DNA from: Pseudomonadota bacterium
GTDB lineage: Bacteria; Pseudomonadota; Gammaproteobacteria; Xanthomonadales; SZUA-38
NCBI GenBank assembly: GCA_039033415.1
Contig: JBCCCR010000015.1
Coordinates: forward strand, 62,001 to 126,000
Length of the DNA: 64,000 nucleotides
Reading direction: 5' to 3'
Each line of letters opens with the position of its first letter. Within the stretch, counting starts at the first letter, position 1. The notes beneath the pieces are model-generated. The model searched no databases, was not told where the DNA came from, and was given only the letters and a program-made list of their open reading frames with translations. Position numbers and translations under genes: made by a program. Positions 1-7,806 of this stretch are shown one piece after another.

Positions 1-54
1 ACCGAGTTCTTTCGTCAGCTCAGGCTGGGTCAGCGTCAAAGCGGAAGGAGATAA
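1..54 (+). CDS. C-terminal end of an upstream phage protein (partial)
   Basis: Frame 1 is open from the first base to TAA at 52-54 and would encode the last 17 residues of an upstream product, ending in a basic QRQSGRR tail. The Shine-Dalgarno sequence AAGGAG of the next gene lies inside it, as is usual in compact phage operons. Too little is present to identify the protein. Confidence 0.5.
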   Translation, partial: TEFFRQLRLGQRQSGRR

Positions 55-57
55 GCA

Positions 58-492
58 ATGTCGGACCCAGTCGGTGCACTAGATGTTATTCCGCTCGTGG
101 CTCACGTCGACCAAAACAAAACGGATCTGATCAAACGGGTATTGCTGGCTAATACAGCCGATGCGCTTTCTGACTACGAAGCGGATGCGCCCACGGTTCA
201 GATCTACGCCAGCATGTTTGACGCAAACGATCAGCCTGAAGGCGAGATGCGTTGCCACCAAGGTTTCTACTCACTGTTCCACGTTGACTACGTCTGCGAC
301 GTCGCGGACCTCAACGCGGTAACGGCCGAAGTTCGAAAAATCGTATTCCCCTATTCGTTTGGAGAAATGTTCGGCGATATCGCCTTTGCCTTTCCGCCGC
401 GCGCCGGCGGAGTTAGCGGCGGCGTTCTCGACATGAAAGGCAAATACGTTCACTGGCAGGACCGCTTCCAGGTCCTGCATCACACCCCTTAG
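58..492 (+). CDS. Phage tail completion/terminator-like protein
   Basis: This 144-residue protein starts at ATG 58, seven bases after a strong AAGGAG. I do not recognise a named family with certainty. Its size, its place directly before the tail tube gene, and its mixed alpha/beta composition fit a tail terminator or neck protein that caps the tail and joins it to the head. It is followed after 12 bases by a small acidic protein gene. The assignment rests on gene order and not on a motif, so the exact role is inference. Confidence 0.6.
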   Translation: MSDPVGALDVIPLVAHVDQNKTDLIKRVLLANTADALSDYEADAPTVQIYASMFDANDQPEGEMRCHQGFYSLFHVDYVCDVADLNAVTAEVRKIVFPYSFGEMFGDIAFAFPPRAGGVSGGVLDMKGKYVHWQDRFQVLHHTP

Positions 493-504
493 CAGGAGAC
501 CCTC

Positions 505-666
505 ATGGTTCGATCCGGCGGGCGGTACGAAGTCCGGGACGGCGAGCGCGTGCTCGTCGATTGGGGCGGCGTACCCGTAGAAGAAAAACAAGAAACCCAA
601 CCTGAAACCGCCCCGGCGGACGATGACTACGTGGAGGTAGAAGACGATGCTGTTCTTTCGAAGTAA
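505..666 (+). CDS. Small acidic phage protein (53 aa)
   Basis: ATG 505 follows AGGAG with a short spacer and opens a 53-residue reading frame ending at TAA 664-666. It overlaps the start of the tail tube gene at 647 by 20 bases in another frame. The N-terminal half (GGRYEVRDGERVLVD) looks like a short beta hairpin and the C-terminal half is a very acidic, probably disordered tail (DDDYVEVEDD). Proteins of this kind often sit just before the tail tube gene in siphophages; the function is unknown. Confidence 0.6.
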   Translation: MVRSGGRYEVRDGERVLVDWGGVPVEEKQETQPETAPADDDYVEVEDDAVLSK

Positions 667-1582
667 GACCCTTTTTGCCAAGCTTCAGCCGACGGCGCTG
701 ACCGACTCTGTACCGATCGCGACCGACGCCGTTCAGGTGTTTGATCTGGAGATCGACCCGTACGAAGGTGACACCGTCGAAGAGACGGTCGAGCGGGAGC
801 AGTTCGGCAACTACCTGCAGTTCAACACCTCCCCGACAACCACGATGCGCTTTAAGGTTTACTTGAAGGGTACGGGTTCCGCCGGTGACGCTGCTTTCTT
901 CGGTCCGCTTCTGCGCGGTTGCGGTTTCGCCGAGACGCTGAACGCCAGCACCGATGCGACCTACGATCTCGTTTCGACGGGTCAAGAGATGCTGACCCTC
1001 AAATACGTGCTGAGCGGCAACCAGGTGCACGCGGCACTCGATTGTCGCGGAACGGTTCGGCTCGAGTTCACTCGCGGCGGCCTGCCCTACCTGCAGTTCG
1101 AGTTCACCGGCGCCTACGTGGAGCCTGTTACGTCTGCACTGGCCGCCGACATCTCTGCCTGGGAAGCCATTACCACGCTGCCGGTCAACCGGGCCAACAC
1201 GGTGTTCACGCTGGACAGCACGACCCCGTGCCTTGAGCAGCTCGTCGCTGACGTTGCTAACGAAGTGGTCTCTCGCGACCTCCCGAACTGCTATAGCACG
1301 AGCATCGTCGACCGCTCGCCGAACGGCAACTGCAACTTCGAGGCGCCAACGCTGGCGACGAAGGATTGGTTCGATGTTCTGGAGTCGCACAACGGCGTAA
1401 CGACTGTTGCAGGCAGCATCGTTCACGGCTCGACGGCCGGGAACATCATTGAGGTACAGATGCCCCGGGTTCAACTGGCCGGCATCAGCTTCGAAAACAG
1501 CGACGGCATTCTGGTCTACAACACCAACGCCCGGTTCATCCCGGTAGCGGGTAACGACGAGATCCAGATTATCGTGCGCTAA
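647..1582 (+). CDS. Phage major tail tube protein
   Basis: The 311-residue product is rich in beta structure, has no membrane segment, and sits between the tail completion region and the chaperone pair, the invariant place of the tail tube gene in siphophages. The Thr/Gly-rich C-terminal half resembles the beta-sandwich tube proteins that polymerise into the hollow tail. The start at ATG 647 follows GGAGG within the preceding small gene. A hairpin terminator lies immediately downstream, which would give this abundant structural protein its own transcript end. No enzyme motif is seen. Confidence 0.72.
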   Translation: MLFFRSKTLFAKLQPTALTDSVPIATDAVQVFDLEIDPYEGDTVEETVEREQFGNYLQFNTSPTTTMRFKVYLKGTGSAGDAAFFGPLLRGCGFAETLNASTDATYDLVSTGQEMLTLKYVLSGNQVHAALDCRGTVRLEFTRGGLPYLQFEFTGAYVEPVTSALAADISAWEAITTLPVNRANTVFTLDSTTPCLEQLVADVANEVVSRDLPNCYSTSIVDRSPNGNCNFEAPTLATKDWFDVLESHNGVTTVAGSIVHGSTAGNIIEVQMPRVQLAGISFENSDGILVYNTNARFIPVAGNDEIQIIVR

Positions 1583-1584
1583 CT

Positions 1585-1600
1585 GAGTCCCAAAGGACTC
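1585..1600 (+). other. Perfect hairpin after the tail tube stop codon
   Basis: GAGTCC-CAAA-GGACTC is a perfect 6-bp stem with a tetraloop starting three bases after the tail tube stop codon. There is no T run after it, so on its own it is more likely a 3' end protector or part of the terminator region than a terminator. Confidence 0.45.
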
Positions 1601-1615
1601 TTAAAGGTTGCAACC

Positions 1616-1659
1616 GCTGTCCCGGGGTTGGGTCGTTCCCCCGGGGCAGCACCTTTTTC
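1616..1659 (+). terminator. Intrinsic terminator between tail tube and tail chaperone genes
   Basis: Arms 1616-1627 (GCTGTCCCGGGG) and 1639-1650 (CCCCGGGGCAGC) form a 12-bp stem with one G-U pair and an 11-base loop, followed three bases later by TTTTT. It lies in the 100-base gap after the tail tube gene, one of the few real gaps in the tail operon, and should lower expression of the downstream, less abundant tail proteins. Confidence 0.75.
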
Positions 1660-1691
1660 TGACGACCCGAAAACGACTGAGGTTAATGGAT

Positions 1692-2102
1692 ATGACCGCA
1701 TTTAAAGGCGCTAAGAATCAGTACACCGAAGAGTGTCTGGCGAAGTTTCAAGACGGCACTGTGGTGCCGTTCAAGGCCACTTTCAAAAAGCTCAAGCGCA
1801 GCGAATCCAAAGCGCTGCTGAAGCACCAAGGTGTTTCGATGGGTCGCGCTACCGCGATCAGTAAAGGCGACGCCAACGAAGAAAGTCTCAAGTTCTTCGA
1901 AGACGACTATATGGTCGAGCAGACGCTGAAAAATCTCGTGGGTTGGGAGATGCCGTCGCCGGAAGAAGGCGTTGAATGGATTCCGTTTACGCCCGAGAAC
2001 GTCGCCGAGTGCGTCGAGATTAACGAGTACGCGAACGCCCTAACCGCCGGCTTCATGAAAGTGCAAACGGGATCTGTTGAGGCCGACGTAAAAAACTCCT
2101 AG
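1692..2102 (+). CDS. Phage tail assembly chaperone (gpG-like)
   Basis: The product of about 136 residues starts at ATG 1692, nine bases after TGAGG; ATG 1686 is an alternative. It is the gpG-like member of a lambda G/GT pair, which coats the tape measure protein during tail assembly. It begins MTAFKGAKNQ and contains an acidic middle region. The frame ends GTA AAA AAC TCC TAG, placing an A-AAA-AAC slippery heptamer immediately before the stop, so part of the ribosomes should shift back and continue into the next frame. Family assignment rests on gene order, size and the frameshift signal. Confidence 0.75.
   Translation: MTAFKGAKNQYTEECLAKFQDGTVVPFKATFKKLKRSESKALLKHQGVSMGRATAISKGDANEESLKFFEDDYMVEQTLKNLVGWEMPSPEEGVEWIPFTPENVAECVEINEYANALTAGFMKVQTGSVEADVKNS
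2090..2096 (+). promoter_or_regulatory. Programmed -1 ribosomal frameshift site (A-AAA-AAC)
   Basis: The heptamer AAAAAAC is in the X-XXY-YYZ register relative to the chaperone frame and stands one codon before its TAG stop (2100-2102). The -1 frame has no stop between 2096 and the end of the following open frame at 2536. Shifting would append about 146 residues. This is the arrangement seen in lambda G/GT and in many siphophages. Confidence 0.85.
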
Positions 2103-2536
2103 CGGCTGGGCGCTATTGGGCGAGTCGGTCTGACCCTGGAACTACCCAGGAACCGGGCCTCGAAGATTACGACGAGACCGACTTGGCCATGATGAACGAG
2201 GCGTCCCGGGCGGCAATCGCTGCCCGGAGCGCTCAGGCATCAGCGAGCTCTCAGCCCGACTTCGAAATCTTCTACAACAACTGGCTGGCGTGGGGTGTCT
2301 TTCAGGCTTGTACGACTCAATGGCGCATCGCGCCGATGGGCGGGTACACCGGCTTGGACTACACCGCCGTGCATTCCGTGATGACCACCCTGGGCATTGC
2401 GAAGAAGAAACGCTCTTCACATTTCAACCGCCTTCGCTACATCGAGGCCGGCGCAATGGCCGAGATGGCCGAGCAGCGCAAACGGGCTGAGAAGAAGCGC
2501 GAGCGCGAGCAGCAGACCCGCCGGAGACGTCGTTGA
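2096..2536 (+). CDS. Tail assembly chaperone GT extension (DUF1799-like)
   Basis: This open frame is entered by -1 frameshifting from the upstream chaperone. After the slip the product continues LLAAGRYWASRSDPGTTQEP. The part from about 2270 contains a W-x6-F-x4-TQWRIAPMGGYTGLDYTA stretch typical of DUF1799, the T-domain family of tail chaperones, and it ends in a very basic coiled tail (KKREREQQTRRRRR). Independent initiation (for example TTG 2183 or ATG 2189) is possible but no good ribosome binding site is seen. In lambda the GT fusion binds the tape measure and recruits tube subunits. Confidence 0.8.
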   Translation, partial: LLAAGRYWASRSDPGTTQEPGLEDYDETDLAMMNEASRAAIAARSAQASASSQPDFEIFYNNWLAWGVFQACTTQWRIAPMGGYTGLDYTAVHSVMTTLGIAKKKRSSHFNRLRYIEAGAMAEMAEQRKRAEKKREREQQTRRRRR

Positions 2537-5500
2537 CTACCAAGTTCTTTCAAACAGGCATCGTCGTCACCGGCGACGCCCGCGGCGGCGTGCGCGCGCT
2601 TGGTCTCACTCAGGATCAAGTTCGCAAGCTCAACGCAACGATGGCGGCCGGCACCGCTACGGCGCAGGGCTACAGCGCCTCACTGCGCGCGTCTGCGGGA
2701 TCGTCCCTCATCGCCCGGCAAGCGGCGTTTGCACTGACCAACCAGATGCGCAACTTGAGCGCCGCGTTCGGTGTCTTCGAGTCCATCCGTCTGGCTGATC
2801 AGTACGATGATCTGCAGGCTCGCCTCAGCATCGTCACGGAGACGCAGCAGGAGTTCCTGCTAGCTCAACAAGAGACGTTCCGGATCGCTCAGGATACGTC
2901 GCAGGGGCTGCGCAATACGATTGACCTGTACGGCCGCCTGGAGATCTCTCTGGACGACCTCGGCACCAGTCAGACCCGCATCCTGCGTCTGACCGAAACG
3001 ATCAACCAAGCGTTCGCCGTGTCCGGCGCCTCCGCCCAGGAGACGAGCGCCGCGATCATTCAGCTGGCGCAGGGCTTGGCCGCCGGCGCCCTCCGCGGCG
3101 ACGAATTTCGATCTGTGTCTGAGCAAGGCACCCGAGTCTTGAAAGCATTGCGCGACGGCCTGGGCGTGACTCAAGGCGAGTTGCGCGAGATGGCGAACGC
3201 TGGCGAGCTCACTGCCGAGGTCGTGCTGGGCGCTCTCGAGAGCCAAGCCGTCGCCATCGAACGAGAATTCCAAAACCTCCCTCTCACCGCGCGCCGTGCG
3301 TTTACGCAGCTGCGCAACTCATTCACTCAGCTGATCGGCGAAGGCAACCAAGTTATCCCGGTTGTCCGTTTCCTCGCTGAGTCTCTTCAGTTCGTTGCCC
3401 TCAACCTCGACACGCTCGCTACCGGCATTCTCCTTTTTGCCGGCGTCCGCGCGCTCGCCCCTCTTGTTGCCGGCTTGATCGCCGCGGTTCAAACCGTCCG
3501 CAATTTCGGTCTCGCCATGTTGGGCATCGAAGCCGCTATCGCTGCGACGACCGTCAAGACGGCAGTGCTGAGCAAAGCCTTTTTGCTGTTGGGCGGCCCG
3601 GTCGGACTGGGCGTCGCCGCAACCCTGGGCGTCATCGCTGCGGGCTGGGCGTTCTTCAACCGAGAAGCGGCCGTCTCCGTTGAGAAGACCGATGAGGTGC
3701 TCGAGCGCCTGCGCCTGCTAGAAGGCTCCGAGATCGACCTGACCGTTCGGACTGATGCGATTGACGACGCGTTGGATCGTCTCGATGAGCTGTCTCGCGC
3801 TATCGAAGGGTTCCAAGCAGAGCAAGCCCGCGCAATCGGCCGGACCGACCTGGGCGGCATTGGCGCCGAACAACAGCGCGGCATTGCCGGCGAGAACATC
3901 GACCGAGCCCAGGTTGAGATTGATCGCGTACTCGACGGTCTGCAGCAGCTGGGCGTGTCGGCCGACGACCTGGGCGATCTTTACGTCCGCCGCTTCGGTG
4001 AGATGGCCGACGCAACTTCGATTCTCCGCCGCACGGTCGGTGAAACTCAGCGCGATATGTCGCCACTGGCCGGCACCGTGGGCGAGTTCGCGGTTCAGAC
4101 CGTGGCAAGCGTGCTCGGTGTCAACAACCTTGCACAATCGATTCGCGGACTGGCCGGCGCAGCGCAGGACGCTGACACCAACGTCGAGCAGATGGATCTT
4201 GGCACCTTCGCCGATGAGATCGCCGCGCTGACGGGGCAACTCGATCCGGCAGCCGGCGCGGTGCTCAAGTACAACCAGCGCGTCGCCAAGCTGAACGAAG
4301 AGTTCGAGAAAGGCGGCAGCAAAGACGTTGTAGGTTTCTCCAAAGTCATCGAGCTCTCGTCTCGCGTGCTCAACAAGCAGCTGGCGGACCTCAATGACAA
4401 CACGGCAGCGCTGGAAGCGCAGAAGCGAGCTCAAGAGGAACTGAACCGAGCGCAGCTCGAGTACTTCGAGTTGACGAACCAGATTTCTTCCGGCGGTAAC
4501 CCGCAAGAAGCTCTACTGCAGCAGCTGGCGACGGACGTGAAAGAGCTCACCGCCGCGTGGGTCGCTGCAGGCGCCGTTGCGGACGGAAGCTTCGGCAAGG
4601 CTCTTCAGCAGCTGACCGACGACTACAAAGCCAGTATGGAAGAGCTCGAGTCGTACAACGTTGTGCTCAAAGAGTTCCGGAACGTGATGGTCGACCTCGA
4701 AGCCGAAGAGCTGCTTCGGGTGCAGATCGCTATCGAAGAAGCGACCGAGAAGTTCGGCGAGCAGAGCACCGTCGTTCAGACACTGATCGAGCTCTACCGC
4801 CGCCTGCAGCTGGCGCAGAATCCTGACGTGTTCGCCGTTCCCGGGCTCTTCGGTCTCACCGGGGACGGCCGGGCGATCGAGAACTTTCAAGAGCTGCTGT
4901 CGAACGCTTTCGACGAAGCACGTAGTGCGGGCTCGTTCCGTCAGTTCTTCGATGCGATCGTCGACGGCTTCCGGGAGGCATCGCGGCAAGGCGGCGAGGC
5001 GCTTGCGGCGGCCGTTAACAGCGCTGCTCAGTTCGGCGCGTTCGCGGTCAACTCTTTCCGAAACAATCCAGACTCGCCCCTGCGCGCGCTGACCGAAGTC
5101 GCGTCGCAGATCCCCGGTATCGTCGGGCAAGTGGCGCAAACCGTCGCCGCGGTCGATTCGATCTTTGGCGGCCGCCTGCTGGGCACGAACTTCGAAACGG
5201 ATGGGAGCGGCCGGAACTTCTCATTCGGCGCCGGCGGCTTCTCGGGCGGCACCTTCGAAAATCAGTCACGGCAGCGGTCGTTCTTCCGCGGTACCGCCCG
5301 GCGAACGATCGAGCGCGATCTGGACCCGGCGGCGCAGAGGCAGCTCGATCTCTTCTTCGACGAAGTCTCCGACGCCATCTCAGACTCCGCTCGCCGCCTT
5401 GGCGTGGCCATCCCGCAGCTGATCGCTGGCAACTTTGAAGAAGAGTTCGACGCTGACGGCAATCTCGTGCGCTCAGTCTCGAGCGTGCTGGGTCGGACGT

Positions 5501-7806
5501 TCGAGGAAAGCTTCGAAGAGTTCACGACGCGCGTACTCGCAGAAAACCTGCTGGGCACGCTGGCCGGCGCGGTCGGCGACCGGGAGGTCACCCGCCAGCT
5601 GACCGTGGGCGATTTGGTAGGCCGCGAGTTCTTGGGCGATCTGGGCAGCTTCGGCGGCGTCGATCTCGGCCGAGTGATCGGAGAGACCGTCGAGTCGGTC
5701 AACGAAGTGCAGTTCATCGCTGAGCGCTGGCGCGACAACGCGGAGCTCCTACTGGAAGGTGCCCAGTTCCTGCTAGTCGCTCAAGACGACATTCAGCGCG
5801 GCGTAGCGCTTCTGCGAGGCGAAGGCGGCCTGCTGGAGCTCACCGATCTGACCGAGTCGCTGGCGTTCGGCAGCGAGACACTGACTGAGACCTATCTGCG
5901 GCTCGTCGACTCAACAGCGTTGGCCGAAGACGTCTTCCGGGCGTTCAACGGCACCTTCGAAGGCACCCGCGAGGGCTTCGTCCGCTTCAGCTCGGAGCTC
6001 GTCGATTTGCTGGGCGGCCTAGACGCTGCGGGGCAGGCGTTCACGAACATCGTCGAACAGTTCTTCTCGCCCGAAGAAGCCTTGCAGCTGCAGCTCGATC
6101 AGGCGGCGACGATCCGTAACCAGCTGCTTTCGGAAGCCAACCTGTCGGCCGGCATCACCGGCGCACAGTTCCGCGACATCCTGACCGAAGCGATCGACGG
6201 CGGCGCAACGCCGGAGCGGCTGGCAACGCTGATTCAGCTCGGCGACGTGCTGGCGACGATCTCCGGCCTCGAGCGCGAGCTGGCTGACGTTCGATCCGAA
6301 GCCGCGGAGCTCGAGCAAGAGCGGGTCAACAGCCTTCGCGAGCTCCTGCAGGGTCTCGACGAGACGGTCCGGTCATCCGGCCAGACGGAGTTCCAGCAGC
6401 AGCTGACGGCACTGGCGCAGTCTTTCCGGGAGGCGATGACCGAAGCCCGGGCGCTCGGCGCTGACACCGACCAGCTGGCTCAAGTTCAAGCGCGCTTTGC
6501 GTTCCAGCAGCAACAGCTGATCGATCAGCTGCGACTGAGCACGCTCGACCTCGGCGCCCAGCTGTTTGGGACGCCCCTGACTGAGATTGAGGCGCGCATC
6601 GCTGAGCTCCAGGCGCAAACAAGCGGCGGCTTTGAGTCAGCGGCCGACGGTGCGCAGCGACTGTTCGAGCAGATCGCACGCGGTCTACAGCGGATCACCG
6701 AGTTCGTTAATGATCTTCTGCTCGACGAGAGCCTGACGACCCTGACACCGCGTCAGCGGGTCAACGAAGCGGAGCGTCAGTTCCTCGATACGCTGACCGC
6801 GGCGCAGGGTGGCGACGTCGATGCGCTGAACAACTTGCCGGATATTGCCCGCGAGTTCCTGACAGAAGCCCGCGATTTCTTTGCAAGTTCCGACGCGTTC
6901 ACCGATATCTTCAACTTCGTGACCAACGCCTTAAACGGGCTGAACGTGACGGCACCCACCGGCGATGGGGGTGGCGGGGGCGGCACCAGTCCGCTCAATG
7001 CTGAGCTCCAGTCGCTGCTCGCGGAGCGAGATCGACTGCTGGCGCAGCAGGAAGAAGACCGCCGGCGCGCGCTGGCTGAGCAGTTGGCCCAGAACGTCGC
7101 GGATCTGAGCGCGGCCACTGGCGCCACGCTCGAGGCGACCTTGGAGGAGCTCGGTATTGATCTTGCCGATCTAGTGTCCGCGCTGGGTATTGATATCGCG
7201 AACCTGAGCCAGGACGCGGCCGACGAGCTGCTGAACCTTGCGCGCACGCTCAACGTCGAGCTGAGCGACCTGTCGACCAACCTAGGACTCGACCTAGGCT
7301 CGCTGGGAAGCAACGACAGCTTCTTGAACACGCTGCTCGTCGACGCCGTCAACGGTCTGCCTCCGGAGCTCAGCAATCAGCTGCAGCCGCTCCTACAGGC
7401 GATCCAAGACGCCGATACCGACTCGACGTTCGCTACGGCCGTCGATGCCTTCAGTGCGGCCGTGCTGGACCTGCCGCTAACCATTCAGCAGATCTTCGCA
7501 CCGCTCTTCGACGACGTCGACATTGACCCGGCGGATCTGCTGGGCGGCGAGGTGACGCTGGCCGACACGAACTCGATCTTGGACGTTCAGACCAGCCTGC
7601 TGCGAGAGATCGCCAGCGGTCGGCCGATCACGGAGCCGAAAGACGAGACGACGCCGGACGGTCGTAAGAACGATCTCACGCTGCTCGAAGAGCCGCTGGT
7701 TGAGATCGCCGATGGAATCGACGACCTGCCGGGCAACTTCCGTAACGCGGTTCAACCGCTCGTGGATGAGATCCGCGATCTTGGCAACAGGGAGAGACAG
7801 AAATGA
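2533..7806 (+). CDS. Phage tail tape measure protein
   Basis: The 1757-residue product sets tail length and is ejected with the DNA. It starts at TTG 2533, six bases after GGAG and overlapping the preceding TGA. Residues about 85-235 match the tape measure N-terminal domain (TIGR02675 type; ETSAAIIQLAQGLAAGALRG). Residues about 290-380 form several hydrophobic segments usual for the membrane-inserting part. Long coiled-coil and Q/E/L-rich stretches follow, with a Gly-rich linker near 1480 and an unusual leucine-patterned repeat near 1537-1592. Length would predict a tail of roughly 250 nm by the usual 0.15 nm per residue rule (inference). Confidence 0.93.
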   Translation: MTTKFFQTGIVVTGDARGGVRALGLTQDQVRKLNATMAAGTATAQGYSASLRASAGSSLIARQAAFALTNQMRNLSAAFGVFESIRLADQYDDLQARLSIVTETQQEFLLAQQETFRIAQDTSQGLRNTIDLYGRLEISLDDLGTSQTRILRLTETINQAFAVSGASAQETSAAIIQLAQGLAAGALRGDEFRSVSEQGTRVLKALRDGLGVTQGELREMANAGELTAEVVLGALESQAVAIEREFQNLPLTARRAFTQLRNSFTQLIGEGNQVIPVVRFLAESLQFVALNLDTLATGILLFAGVRALAPLVAGLIAAVQTVRNFGLAMLGIEAAIAATTVKTAVLSKAFLLLGGPVGLGVAATLGVIAAGWAFFNREAAVSVEKTDEVLERLRLLEGSEIDLTVRTDAIDDALDRLDELSRAIEGFQAEQARAIGRTDLGGIGAEQQRGIAGENIDRAQVEIDRVLDGLQQLGVSADDLGDLYVRRFGEMADATSILRRTVGETQRDMSPLAGTVGEFAVQTVASVLGVNNLAQSIRGLAGAAQDADTNVEQMDLGTFADEIAALTGQLDPAAGAVLKYNQRVAKLNEEFEKGGSKDVVGFSKVIELSSRVLNKQLADLNDNTAALEAQKRAQEELNRAQLEYFELTNQISSGGNPQEALLQQLATDVKELTAAWVAAGAVADGSFGKALQQLTDDYKASMEELESYNVVLKEFRNVMVDLEAEELLRVQIAIEEATEKFGEQSTVVQTLIELYRRLQLAQNPDVFAVPGLFGLTGDGRAIENFQELLSNAFDEARSAGSFRQFFDAIVDGFREASRQGGEALAAAVNSAAQFGAFAVNSFRNNPDSPLRALTEVASQIPGIVGQVAQTVAAVDSIFGGRLLGTNFETDGSGRNFSFGAGGFSGGTFENQSRQRSFFRGTARRTIERDLDPAAQRQLDLFFDEVSDAISDSARRLGVAIPQLIAGNFEEEFDADGNLVRSVSSVLGRTFEESFEEFTTRVLAENLLGTLAGAVGDREVTRQLTVGDLVGREFLGDLGSFGGVDLGRVIGETVESVNEVQFIAERWRDNAELLLEGAQFLLVAQDDIQRGVALLRGEGGLLELTDLTESLAFGSETLTETYLRLVDSTALAEDVFRAFNGTFEGTREGFVRFSSELVDLLGGLDAAGQAFTNIVEQFFSPEEALQLQLDQAATIRNQLLSEANLSAGITGAQFRDILTEAIDGGATPERLATLIQLGDVLATISGLERELADVRSEAAELEQERVNSLRELLQGLDETVRSSGQTEFQQQLTALAQSFREAMTEARALGADTDQLAQVQARFAFQQQQLIDQLRLSTLDLGAQLFGTPLTEIEARIAELQAQTSGGFESAADGAQRLFEQIARGLQRITEFVNDLLLDESLTTLTPRQRVNEAERQFLDTLTAAQGGDVDALNNLPDIAREFLTEARDFFASSDAFTDIFNFVTNALNGLNVTAPTGDGGGGGGTSPLNAELQSLLAERDRLLAQQEEDRRRALAEQLAQNVADLSAATGATLEATLEELGIDLADLVSALGIDIANLSQDAADELLNLARTLNVELSDLSTNLGLDLGSLGSNDSFLNTLLVDAVNGLPPELSNQLQPLLQAIQDADTDSTFATAVDAFSAAVLDLPLTIQQIFAPLFDDVDIDPADLLGGEVTLADTNSILDVQTSLLREIASGRPITEPKDETTPDGRKNDLTLLEEPLVEIADGIDDLPGNFRNAVQPLVDEIRDLGNRERQK

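Noticed and set aside
2533-7806. Several antisense open frames of 100 to 260 codons opposite the tape measure gene
   Set aside because: High GC content and strong third-position bias on the + strand produce long antisense frames; none has a start signal or recognisable domain.
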